Assembly: GCA_947311445.1 (NCBI GenBank)
Contig: CAMZKV010000048.1
Location: 1-47,887 of the forward strand
Length of the DNA stretch: 47,887 bases
Source: an uncultured Chlorobiota bacterium
Lineage (GTDB): Bacteria > Bacteroidota > Bacteroidia > Bacteroidales > JAADGE01
Reading direction: 5' to 3'
Position numbers and translations under genes: made by a program
Notes under the pieces: generated by a model
Seen by the model: the letters and a program-made list of their open reading frames with translations, nothing else
Told to the model about the DNA's origin: nothing
The model's database searches: none
Shown here: positions 35,093-43,508 of the stretch, in pieces
How positions within the stretch are numbered: position 1 is the first letter of the stretch
Layout of the letters: the number at the start of each line of letters is the position of its first letter

Positions 35093-36148
35093 ATGTATAA
35101 AACAATAATCAGACCTGTCTTATTCCTTTTTAATCCTGAAGCAATTCATGGAATTCTAATCAATTTTTTAAAACTAACTAATACACTTCCTGGAATGAAA
35201 GCCCTTTTGAGGCTTTTTTTTATGTCTGAAAATCAGCAACTTAAAAAAACAGTTTTTGGAATTGAATTTAAAAACCCTGTCGGTCTTGCTGCCGGATTTG
35301 ATAAAAATGCCGAAGTTTTTGAACTTATAAACAACTTTGGGTTTTCATTTATTGAAATTGGATCTGTAACACCACTTCCTCAAAGAGGAAACCCAAAACC
35401 AAGAATTTTTAGGTTAAAAAAAGACAAAGCAATAATAAACAGAATGGGCTTTAATAATAATGGTTTACATGAAGCAATTAAAAAATTAAAAAAACGGAAA
35501 AACAACATTATAGTAGGAGGAAATATTGGAAAAAATACTTCAACATTAAATAAAAATGCAAACCAAGACTATATAAAATGCTTCAACGAACTACACCCTT
35601 TTGTAGATTATTTTACAGTAAACATAAGTTGTCCTAACGTCTGCAACCTCAGAGAACTACAAGACAAAGATGTTTTGTTGGAATTACTTTCAAAACTTAA
35701 AAAAATAAATGCAAGCAAACAAAAACCTAAACCAATATTACTAAAAATATCGCCAGATTTAACATTCCCTTTGATTGATGATACACTGGAAGTAATAAGA
35801 TATACAGGAATAGATGGAATAGTTGCAACAAACACAACAACATCAAGAGAAAAGCTCTCATATTCAAAAGATTACATAAACAAAATAGCAAATGGAGGTT
35901 TAAGTGGAAAACCATTAAAAGACCGTTCAACCGAAATCATTAAATATATTTCTAAAAAAACAAAAGGTAATCTTCCCATAATTGGAGTAGGAGGAATAAT
36001 GAATGCAGAAGATGCAATTGAAAAATTAAATGCAGGAGCATCACTTGTCCAAATCTATACAGGCTTTATCTATGAAGGACCTAGTATTGTAAAAAGAATT
36101 AACAATACAATTATAAAAAACCTTACAAAACAAAAAAATAGTATGTAA
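35093..36148 (+). CDS. pyrD: Dihydroorotate dehydrogenase, class 2 layout with Cys in the catalytic-base position
   Basis: Oxidises dihydroorotate to orotate. The 351-residue protein has the N-terminal membrane-associating helices of quinone-linked class 2 enzymes (FNPEAIHGILINFLKLT), then KNPVGLAAGFDKNAEVF, EIGSVTPLPQRGNPKPRIF, and INRMGFNNNG, all class 2 features. The active-site loop reads TVNISCPNVCNLRELQ, so residue 180 is Cys where the E. coli enzyme has the base Ser175 (NISSPNT); Cys is the class 1 choice. GVGGIMNAEDAIEKLNAGAS near the end binds FMN phosphate. It is first in the operon, 5 bases before pyrC. Confidence 0.95.
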   Translation: MYKTIIRPVLFLFNPEAIHGILINFLKLTNTLPGMKALLRLFFMSENQQLKKTVFGIEFKNPVGLAAGFDKNAEVFELINNFGFSFIEIGSVTPLPQRGNPKPRIFRLKKDKAIINRMGFNNNGLHEAIKKLKKRKNNIIVGGNIGKNTSTLNKNANQDYIKCFNELHPFVDYFTVNISCPNVCNLRELQDKDVLLELLSKLKKINASKQKPKPILLKISPDLTFPLIDDTLEVIRYTGIDGIVATNTTTSREKLSYSKDYINKIANGGLSGKPLKDRSTEIIKYISKKTKGNLPIIGVGGIMNAEDAIEKLNAGASLVQIYTGFIYEGPSIVKRINNTIIKNLTKQKNSM

Positions 36149-36153
36149 TTAAT

Positions 36154-37425
36154 ATGAAAACACTCCTAAAAAACTGCAAAATAAATAACACCATACAAAA
36201 TCTGTTAATAAACGATAAGATTATTTCCTACATTGGGAAAAACACACCAGCTTGCAATAAAGAAATTGATATAAATAACTTAACAATTATACCTGGATTA
36301 ATTGACCCACACACACACATAAGAGATTTAAAACAAGCAGAAAAAGAAGACTGGACATCAGCATCGAATGCAGCACTAAGAGGTGGCACTACTATGGTTT
36401 TTGATATGCCAAATACAAGACCCCCTACCGTAAATTTAGAATATCTTAATTTAAAAAGAGAAAAAGCAAAACTTTCAAAAGTAAATTATATGTTCAATAT
36501 TGCAACAACTTCTTTAAATTTACCAGAAGTTATAAAAATTCTTGAAACTAAACCAACTGACGTAGCAGCTCTAAAACTATTCCTTGCAGGCTCAAACTCA
36601 AATGAATATGTTGATAATGAAGAAATAATTAAACAAATTTTTAACATTTCTCTAAAATATAATTTACCTGTAATTGTTCATACAGAACTTCAAAAATGTG
36701 TTGAAGAATATTCTGCAAAAATAAAACACCCCTCTGTAAAAGACCATAACTACATGAGAAACAGAGAATGCTCAATTAAAGGAACAGAATTACTTATAAA
36801 AATTGCTATAGAAACAGGAAATAAATTGTATATTGCACACACTTCAACAGCTGAAGAAATTGATATCATAAAAGCCAATAAAAACAAATGTAAAGTATAT
36901 TGCGAAACATCCCCGCATCATCTTTTAATTAATGAAGAAATTTTAGAAACAGCGAATAATTTTGGTAAAGTAAATCCGCCACTAAGAACAAAAAACGATA
37001 ACAAAAGAATACTAAAAGGAATAATTGAAGGAACAATTGATACAATTGGTACTGACCATGCACCACACAGAAAAAATGAAAAACTAAAAATTTTCACTGA
37101 AGCTCCTTCAGGTTTTCCCGGCTTAGAAACTTCTTTGCCATTATTACTTAATGAAGTTAATAAAGGAAGTTTTTCAGTAAAAAAACTTATTGAACTGACA
37201 TCATTAAACAGTAAAAACATATTCAATATAAAAAAAAGAGGAAAGATAGAAGAAGGTTATTTTGCAGATTTAACAGTAATTGATTTTAACAAAACATGGA
37301 AAATTGAAGCAAAAAAATTCAATACAAAAGCAAAATATTCTCCTTACGAAGGAATGACAGGCAAAGGCGATATCAATATGACTTTTGTTAACGGTAAATT
37401 AAAGTATAAACAAACAATCAATTAA
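36154..37425 (+). CDS. pyrC: Dihydroorotase (type I)
   Basis: Closes carbamoyl aspartate to dihydroorotate. The 423-residue amidohydrolase has metal ligands in PGLIDPHTHIRDLKQ (His53, His55), the likely carboxylated Lys141 in ALKLFLAGS, His176 in VIVHTE, His229 in YIAHTST and Asp301 in IGTDHAPHRKNEK. The order and length match type I dihydroorotases and the allantoinase relatives; position between pyrD and pyrEF settles the function. It begins 5 bases after pyrD and ends 2 bases before pyrEF. Confidence 0.96.
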   Translation: MKTLLKNCKINNTIQNLLINDKIISYIGKNTPACNKEIDINNLTIIPGLIDPHTHIRDLKQAEKEDWTSASNAALRGGTTMVFDMPNTRPPTVNLEYLNLKREKAKLSKVNYMFNIATTSLNLPEVIKILETKPTDVAALKLFLAGSNSNEYVDNEEIIKQIFNISLKYNLPVIVHTELQKCVEEYSAKIKHPSVKDHNYMRNRECSIKGTELLIKIAIETGNKLYIAHTSTAEEIDIIKANKNKCKVYCETSPHHLLINEEILETANNFGKVNPPLRTKNDNKRILKGIIEGTIDTIGTDHAPHRKNEKLKIFTEAPSGFPGLETSLPLLLNEVNKGSFSVKKLIELTSLNSKNIFNIKKRGKIEEGYFADLTVIDFNKTWKIEAKKFNTKAKYSPYEGMTGKGDINMTFVNGKLKYKQTIN

Positions 37426-37427
37426 TT

Positions 37428-38804
37428 ATGAAAAAAGAACTTTTCATCCTAAGACTACACGACATAGGAGCAATAAAATTTGGAGAATTTACTCTAAAAA
37501 GTGGTAAAAAATCTCCTTTTTATTTTGATTTGCGAGATATGATTTCATACCCCGATATTCTTAACACAGCAGTAAATTTAATTGTCGATAAAATTGAAGA
37601 TTTAGATTTTGATTATATTTCAGGAATACCATATACTGCACTCCCCATTGCAACATTAGTTGCAGACATATTAGACAAACCGCTTATATATGCAAGAAAA
37701 GAAGAAAAATCCTATGGAACAAAAAACACAATTATAGGAAAATTTGAAAAAGATTCAAAATGCTTAATTATTGATGATTTAATAACATCAGGAGAAAGCA
37801 TAATTGAAATATCAGAAAAATTTAATAAAGAAGGTATTGAAACAATCGATTTCTCGGTACTTATTGACAGAAGCGACAATGCAAAGCAAAAATTAAGTAA
37901 TGCAGGATTTAATCTTCACCCAATATTTGAATTAGATGAAGTCATTAAAATTCTTAAAACTAACAATAGAATTACAAAACAAAGAGCTTCTCAAATAAAA
38001 AAATATACAAACGTAAAGCATGAAAAAACAGATATAAAAGTTAAAAATAATCATTTAACCAAAATATTAAAGCAAAAAATAGAACAAAAAAAATCTAATC
38101 TAATACTTTCGCTTGATGTTGATAATCAAAAAGATTTTTTTGAAATTATTGACAAAACATATGAGCATATTGTAATGGTTAAAACTCACGTCGATATTAT
38201 AAATGATTTTGATGAAAACTTCATAAAGAAACTTAAAGAATACGCAATCACTCGTAATTTTATGATTTTTGAAGACAGAAAATTTGCAGACATAGGAAAT
38301 ACTGTTCAAAAACAATATCAAAACGGAATATATAAAATAAAACAATGGTCAAATTTCATAACTGTTCATGCAAGTCCGGGAGAAGGAATTTTACAAGGTC
38401 TTTTTTCTGGAGTTGTTAACAGAAGTTCATTTTTATTAGCAAAAATGTCATCAAAAGGCAATCTAATGAACGACAATTACACAAGACAAGTTTTTGAAAT
38501 GGGAAAAAAATATTCCGATGTAGTTTCAGGATACATAGTTCATGCAAACACAAAAGAAGAATTACAAAGATTAAAAAACAAAATTCCAAAAGATCAATTA
38601 TTATTAATGCCCGGAGTAAAACTCAAAGCAGGTAAAGATGCCACAGGTCAACAATACACAACCGTAGAAAATGCAATGCAAGGTGGTGCAGATTGTATAA
38701 TTGTGGGAAGAGGAATAATTGCGGATAGTAATCCGGAGAAAATTGCAAAAGAATATAAGGAGCGTGCTTGGAATATTTACTCAAAAAACAAAGTAAATAA
38801 ATAA
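37428..38804 (+). CDS. pyrEF: Bifunctional UMP synthase: orotate phosphoribosyltransferase + OMP decarboxylase
   Basis: Carries out the last two steps to UMP in one 458-residue chain. Residues 1-180 are the phosphoribosyltransferase: FGEFTLKSGKKSPFYFDLR, GIPYTALPIATLVAD, and the PRPP motif KCLIIDDLITSGES at 111-124. Residues about 207-458 are the decarboxylase: SNLILSLDVDN, MVKTHVDII with Lys252, and FEDRKFADIGNTVQKQYQNG with the D283-K285-D288 set, then LMPGVKLKAG and ADCIIVGRGI. The EDRKFADIGNTV and KTHVDI blocks, GIPYTALPIAT, and the domain order all resemble eukaryotic UMP synthase. There is no frameshift or internal start; a short basic linker joins the halves at about 185-206. Confidence 0.95.
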   Translation: MKKELFILRLHDIGAIKFGEFTLKSGKKSPFYFDLRDMISYPDILNTAVNLIVDKIEDLDFDYISGIPYTALPIATLVADILDKPLIYARKEEKSYGTKNTIIGKFEKDSKCLIIDDLITSGESIIEISEKFNKEGIETIDFSVLIDRSDNAKQKLSNAGFNLHPIFELDEVIKILKTNNRITKQRASQIKKYTNVKHEKTDIKVKNNHLTKILKQKIEQKKSNLILSLDVDNQKDFFEIIDKTYEHIVMVKTHVDIINDFDENFIKKLKEYAITRNFMIFEDRKFADIGNTVQKQYQNGIYKIKQWSNFITVHASPGEGILQGLFSGVVNRSSFLLAKMSSKGNLMNDNYTRQVFEMGKKYSDVVSGYIVHANTKEELQRLKNKIPKDQLLLMPGVKLKAGKDATGQQYTTVENAMQGGADCIIVGRGIIADSNPEKIAKEYKERAWNIYSKNKVNK

Positions 38805-38968
38805 AACATGAAACTCCCACAACAAAGATTTTGACACCCAAGGACATGACTATAACACAGCATACAAAATACTTGCATAATAAAGCAAACAGTCATATGT
38901 GGAGTCATAAAAAATTATAAATATAAATTAACTTTTACACTTTCAAACTTTTAACTATTTCTAGACAA

Positions 38969-39874
38969 ATGAAACACCTAATCTCAATGCAAGATGTCAG
39001 TACCAAAGACATTATGAAACTAATAGATTTAGCCGACAAAATTGAAAACAAAAAAATTAATGTTGATATGACTGGCAAATTGGCTGCATTACTATTTTTT
39101 GAACCCTCAACAAGAACACATTTTTCCTTTGAAACTGCTGTAAAAAAACTTGGAGGCAACACTTTCTCAATGTCCGGAACAAACTCAACATCCGTTAAGA
39201 AAGGCGAAACATTAAGCGATACACTTATGACAATTAGTATGTATGCAGATTTAATTGTTATGAGACACATTATTGAAGGTGCTGCAAGATTTGCAGCAGA
39301 AACTGTTGATGTTCCAGTAATTAATGCAGGAGATGGAACAAATCAGCACCCCACACAAGCAATGCTCGATTTATATTCCATAAAAAAAACACAAGGTACT
39401 TTAGAAAATTTAACAATAGGATTAATTGGCGATTTAAGATTAGGTAGAACTGTTCATTCTCTTTCTCAGGCATTATCCGATTTCAATACAAAATTTTATT
39501 TTGCTTCACCAAGTCATTTACAAATGCCTAAATATATTACTGACGACCTAGATAAAAAAGGTATTCACTACCAAGAATTAGAAGACATAAAAGAAGTAAT
39601 GCATGAACTTGATATTATGTATGTTACAAGAATACAAAAGGAAAGGTTTGCAGTTTTGGAAGACTACGAAAAAGTAAAAGACAGCTACATAATAACAAAA
39701 AAACTATTGGAAGGTGTTAAAAACAACTTTAAGGTTTTGCATCCACTTCCCAGAGTAAATGAAATTACAACAGAAGTTGACAACACTAAATATGCATACT
39801 ATTTTCAACAAGCAAAAAATGGAGTATATATGCGCCAAGCAATAATTACAGAACTTTTAAACTTAAAATACTAA
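38969..39874 (+). CDS. pyrB: Aspartate carbamoyltransferase catalytic subunit
   Basis: Condenses carbamoyl phosphate with aspartate. The 301-residue protein has the carbamoyl-phosphate motif FFEPSTRTHFSFETAVKKLG, SGTNSTSVKKGETLSDT, VINAGDGTNQHPTQAMLDLY, YVTRIQKERF and VLHPLPRVNEI. Length is normal for the class that pairs with a regulatory chain, and pyrI follows after 34 bases. The 164 bases between pyrEF and pyrB hold no gene; an imperfect inverted repeat, ACATGACT with AGTCATATGT, lies at about 38843-38901. Confidence 0.97.
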   Translation: MKHLISMQDVSTKDIMKLIDLADKIENKKINVDMTGKLAALLFFEPSTRTHFSFETAVKKLGGNTFSMSGTNSTSVKKGETLSDTLMTISMYADLIVMRHIIEGAARFAAETVDVPVINAGDGTNQHPTQAMLDLYSIKKTQGTLENLTIGLIGDLRLGRTVHSLSQALSDFNTKFYFASPSHLQMPKYITDDLDKKGIHYQELEDIKEVMHELDIMYVTRIQKERFAVLEDYEKVKDSYIITKKLLEGVKNNFKVLHPLPRVNEITTEVDNTKYAYYFQQAKNGVYMRQAIITELLNLKY

Positions 39875-39908
39875 GCCGAAAACTAACAAATAAACAATAA
39901 ATAATAAA

Positions 39909-40367
39909 ATGAATAAAGAAAAACTAAAAGTTGACCCAATAAAAAACGGAACTGTAATTGACCATGTAACAGCAGGAAAAGCGCTTAAAGTTGCAGACAT
40001 TCTAAATATTGGAAATTCTACAAAAGAAATAATGATAGGTCTTAACCTTTCCAGCAAAAAAATGAAAAAAAAAGACATAATAAAGGTAGAAAACAGAGAA
40101 ATATCAAAAGAAGAAGCTAACAGTATTGCTTTAATTTCTCCAACTGCAACACTAATTATTATTAAAAATTACAAAGTAGTTAAAAAATTTGGCATTGATA
40201 TTCCTAAAGAAATAAAACAACATATAATTTGCCCAAATTCTCATTGCATAACAAACCTCGAGCAAGTAAAAACTCGTTTTATACTAGCAGGCAAAAATCC
40301 AATTGAAGTTAGATGTGCGTATTGCGAAAAAAAATATTTTATTGACGAAGTAAAGTTTAGTTTTTAA
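39909..40367 (+). CDS. pyrI: Aspartate carbamoyltransferase regulatory subunit
   Basis: The 152-residue chain binds nucleotide effectors and couples to PyrB trimers. The N-terminal domain includes NGTVIDHVTAGKALKVADIL and the C-terminal zinc site has cysteines in CPNSHC and, 27 residues on, CAYC. It gives the cell a feedback-controlled ATCase of the E. coli type. Last gene of the pyrimidine cluster; a weak stem-loop follows at 40425. Confidence 0.96.
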   Translation: MNKEKLKVDPIKNGTVIDHVTAGKALKVADILNIGNSTKEIMIGLNLSSKKMKKKDIIKVENREISKEEANSIALISPTATLIIIKNYKVVKKFGIDIPKEIKQHIICPNSHCITNLEQVKTRFILAGKNPIEVRCAYCEKKYFIDEVKFSF

Positions 40368-40424
40368 TATTCAAACAAATTTAAGAGAGTAGATATTTAT
40401 ACAAACTTAATTTTTGAATATAAT

Positions 40425-40458
40425 GGGAGCATAAGCATTATTTTATACTCCTTTAAAT
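40425..40458. terminator. Possible terminator between convergent pyrI and citF
   Basis: GGGAGCATAA (40425-40434) pairs with TTATACTCCT (40443-40452) with one mismatch and a G.T pair; only a short T run follows. It is weakly supported. Confidence 0.4.
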
Positions 40459-40536
40459 AAATAATATACCTATTTAAATTAGTCAATAAAGCCAAAACGC
40501 ATTTGTACTAACAAAACTTACAAAACACACAAACTA

Positions 40537-42093
40537 CTAAAATTCAGCAACTTGCCTTATCACATCAATAATAGTTCCATCACGATATTCTATTAAACCA
40601 ACAATTTTATCGGTAAAATTTATAGGTTTTGCAGTTCCAACAATTTCATCAACTTCTTTTTCTAGCTCTTCTATTTTTTTTGTTTTAATTCCTGCCTTAT
40701 TAAGCCTTTTTTCTAAATCTGGATATTGAGGATTTACACAAATTCCTCTTTCGGTAACTAAAACATGAACAGATTCTCCCGGAGTTACAACTGTATGAAC
40801 TTTTTTGGTAACAATGGGTATCCTTCCTCTAAAAGATGGGCAAACAACAACTGTAAGTTGAGCACCCGATGCAGTATCACTATGCCCACCCGATGCACCT
40901 CTAATGTTTCCTTCCGAACCTGTTATTACATTTACATTAAAATCTGTATCAATTTCTAATGCCCCAAGTGCTACAACATCAAGTTTATTTGTCATACAAC
41001 CACAATTAAAAGGGTTTGCATAAAGTGCAGCGGGAATTTCTATATGTCTCTTATTATTTAATAATGAATGACTTACTTCGGCATCAAAAGATTGAACATC
41101 AAAAAGTGTTTTAAACAAGCCTTCGTTTAGCATTTCAACACAATACGAAGTTATACCTCCTAGCATAAAACTTCCTTTTATGTTTTTATGCTTCATTTTT
41201 TCTCTAATAAATTTTGCAACTGCCAATGACGCCCCTCCTGCACCAACTTGAAAAGAAAAGCCTTCAATAAATAAACCTGAATGTTCAATTACATCTGCTG
41301 CAAGTTTTGCAATTCGTAAATCCATTGGCGATTTTGTAATGCGCGTTGTTCCACTTGCAATTTTTGTAGGATCACCAATAGAATTAACTTCAACTACATA
41401 ATCAACAAAATTTTGGCGTATCCCAATAGGAATACATGGGTAATCTACAAGATTATCTGTAACAACAATAACTTGTTTTGCATACCTAGCATCAATTCTT
41501 GCATAGCCAATTGAGCCAAAGGCAGATTTGCCATGTGCACCTGTTGCATTTCCTTCTTCGTCGGCAGCTGCTGCCGGAATTATTGTGAGGTCTGGTTTTA
41601 TTTTGCCTGTATGAATTGCCCTTACCCTTCCTCCGTGAGAATGAATTACAACAGGATTTTTTAAAATTCCCTTTGAAATTGCTTTACCAAGCTCGCCTCT
41701 AATCCCAGACGACCAAATTTTTGTAATTGTTCCATCTTCTAAATATCTTAAAAGAGCATCATGCGATTCGTTAAGTGATGATGATGCAAGTGTAATATCT
41801 TTTATGCCCAATTCTGCTAAAATTGAAATTGCTTTTACTAAAATATCATCTCCATTTCTTAAATGATGATGATATGTTAACGTCATTCCATTTTGAGGAT
41901 TAGTTTTTAGAATTGCTTCTTTTAAAGTGGCACATATTTTTTTTTGGTGTGGCAACTTTGCTTTATTTGGAGGGGGTACACTTATTTCGTCCATCCAACC
42001 TTTTTTTAGTTTTTCCCAAGCACCCATAAAAGGTTCAAGTTCGCCAATATATTTTATTTTATTTGGTATTTCTCTGTTTATTGCGTTTTTCAT
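40537..42093 (-). CDS. citF: Citrate lyase alpha subunit (citrate CoA-transferase)
   Basis: Exchanges the acetyl group on the acyl carrier chain for citrate. The 518-residue protein has the CoA-transferase-like layout of CitF: MTLTYHHHLRNGDDILVKAI, GGRVRAIHTGKIKPDLTIIP, AAADEEGNATGAHGKSAFGS, ITGSEGNIRGASGGHSDTAS and VLVTERGICVNPQYPDL. Length matches the family. On the minus strand it is last after citD and citE, with 86 bases between citE and citF. Confidence 0.96.
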   Translation of the reverse strand: MKNAINREIPNKIKYIGELEPFMGAWEKLKKGWMDEISVPPPNKAKLPHQKKICATLKEAILKTNPQNGMTLTYHHHLRNGDDILVKAISILAELGIKDITLASSSLNESHDALLRYLEDGTITKIWSSGIRGELGKAISKGILKNPVVIHSHGGRVRAIHTGKIKPDLTIIPAAAADEEGNATGAHGKSAFGSIGYARIDARYAKQVIVVTDNLVDYPCIPIGIRQNFVDYVVEVNSIGDPTKIASGTTRITKSPMDLRIAKLAADVIEHSGLFIEGFSFQVGAGGASLAVAKFIREKMKHKNIKGSFMLGGITSYCVEMLNEGLFKTLFDVQSFDAEVSHSLLNNKRHIEIPAALYANPFNCGCMTNKLDVVALGALEIDTDFNVNVITGSEGNIRGASGGHSDTASGAQLTVVVCPSFRGRIPIVTKKVHTVVTPGESVHVLVTERGICVNPQYPDLEKRLNKAGIKTKKIEELEKEVDEIVGTAKPINFTDKIVGLIEYRDGTIIDVIRQVAEF

Positions 42094-42179
42094 TTTTTTC
42101 TTTATATATATTTATTCGGCTTTTTTATAAAAATACATTTTTTAGTATTGGTGTGAATTATTATAAGAATATCCTTTAA

Positions 42180-43049
42180 TTAATATTTTATTTCCGCTAA
42201 ATCCAAAGTATGCCTAGCACGTGCAACCACCGGTGCATCAACCATTTTGCCATCAATTGCAAAAACTCCAATTCCTGCATCTTTATTTTTTTTGAATTCT
42301 TTAATAATTCTAAAAGCACGTCTTATCTCAGCTTCTGTTGGTGTATAAACTTCATGGATAATATCAATTTGTCGAGGATTAATAACAGCTTTTCCTGTAA
42401 AACCAATTTTTTTTGCATATTCAGTTTCTAATCTTAAACCTTCCTCGTCATTAACATCTACAAAAACTGTATCAATAGCATCTATATTATTTGCTTTTGC
42501 TGCCATTACAATCATTTTTCTTGCAAGGTCAATACCCGAGCCGTCTTTTGCGTTTACAATGTTCATATCGGCAGTTAAATCTTGTCCGCCAATTGTTATT
42601 GCATCAACCCTTTTGGAAAATTTAGCAATTTCAAAAACATTTTGCACCCCAAGTGCAGTTTCAATCATTGCATGAATTGTCATTTTATTATGTGGCAAAT
42701 TGTGTTTATTTTCGATGCTTTCAATAATATCAATAAGTTTTTTAAGCTCTTTAACAGTTTCAGTTTTTGGAAATCGTATTGCATCGGGCTGTAATGGAAC
42801 AATAGTTTCTAAATCTTCAATTCCAAAAGGTGTATCTAAATGATTTACACGAACACAAACCTCTGTGTTGTAATAGCTTATTGAATTTAGCATATTCTTT
42901 ACTAAAATCCTAGCAGAATCTTTTTCATTTAATGCAACAGCATCTTCAAGGTCGAGCAAAAGACTATCTGCTCCATAAATTCCCCCCTGTTGCAGCATTG
43001 CCGGATTATTTCCGGGAATATATAACATTGTTCTTCTTTTTGTCTTCAT
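42180..43049 (-). CDS. citE: Citrate lyase beta subunit (citryl-ACP lyase)
   Basis: Cleaves the citryl group on CitD to oxaloacetate and acetyl-CitD. The 289-residue TIM barrel begins RRTMLYIPGNNPAMLQQGG, then DSLLLDLEDAVALNEKDSAR, DAIRFPKTET, AMIETALGVQNVFEI and GFTGKAVINPRQIDIIHEVY, the standard CitE/HpcH order. It sits 6 bases downstream of citD and upstream of citF, which distinguishes it from stand-alone CitE-like malyl-CoA enzymes. Confidence 0.96.
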   Translation of the reverse strand: MKTKRRTMLYIPGNNPAMLQQGGIYGADSLLLDLEDAVALNEKDSARILVKNMLNSISYYNTEVCVRVNHLDTPFGIEDLETIVPLQPDAIRFPKTETVKELKKLIDIIESIENKHNLPHNKMTIHAMIETALGVQNVFEIAKFSKRVDAITIGGQDLTADMNIVNAKDGSGIDLARKMIVMAAKANNIDAIDTVFVDVNDEEGLRLETEYAKKIGFTGKAVINPRQIDIIHEVYTPTEAEIRRAFRIIKEFKKNKDAGIGVFAIDGKMVDAPVVARARHTLDLAEIKY

Positions 43050-43055
43050 TGGTTT

Positions 43056-43346
43056 TTATAATAAAGTTCCTTTTTGTTGGTTTAACGCTCTTGTAATTGC
43101 AGTTTCTAATCTTGCAATAATAGTTGGTTCTAATGCCCCTTTGTCTTTTGCAATTAGATGTACATTTTCAATTTCGTATTTATCAAGAATATTATTAACT
43201 AGTTCACTCAACATATCGCCATATTGCAGCATTACGCTTGATGATATTTCTATTTTTCTTCCTTGTTTATTTTTCAAAGGCTCAATTAAAATCATAATAT
43301 CGCTAGATTCAAAAGTTCCTGCTTGTGCATTTCTTTGTAATTCCAT
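43056..43346 (-). CDS. citD: Citrate lyase acyl carrier protein (gamma subunit)
   Basis: A 96-residue carrier that holds the phosphoribosyl-dephospho-CoA arm. AQAGTFESSDIMILIEPL aligns with the Klebsiella sequence AGTLESSDVMV, putting the attachment site at Ser14. DKGALEPTIIARLETA is the conserved second half. First gene of the minus-strand unit; its promoter box is at 43366-43373. Confidence 0.95.
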   Translation of the reverse strand: MELQRNAQAGTFESSDIMILIEPLKNKQGRKIEISSSVMLQYGDMLSELVNNILDKYEIENVHLIAKDKGALEPTIIARLETAITRALNQQKGTLL

Positions 43347-43365
43347 ATTTGTAGTTTAAAAAAAA

Positions 43366-43373
43366 CAAATGTA
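43366..43373 (-). promoter_or_regulatory. Promoter -7 box (TACATTTG) for citDEF
   Basis: Exact TAnnTTTG match on the minus strand, 20 bases before the citD start, in the 162-base divergent gap. Confidence 0.6.
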
Positions 43374-43475
43374 GATACTTCGATTTGTTGTTAGCATGAG
43401 AAATGTCATACAAATATATGTTTAATGAAATACCTAAAAAAAACATAAAAATTATTGCACGTTTGTTTAAAAAAA

Positions 43476-43483
43476 TATCTTTG
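43476..43483 (+). promoter_or_regulatory. Promoter -7 box (TATCTTTG) for citXG-citC
   Basis: Exact TAnnTTTG match 26 bases before the citXG start, with ATTG at 43454-43457, 18 bases upstream, as a candidate -33 element. Confidence 0.6.
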
Positions 43484-43508
43484 CAAACTCAATTTTTAAT
43501 AAAAATTT

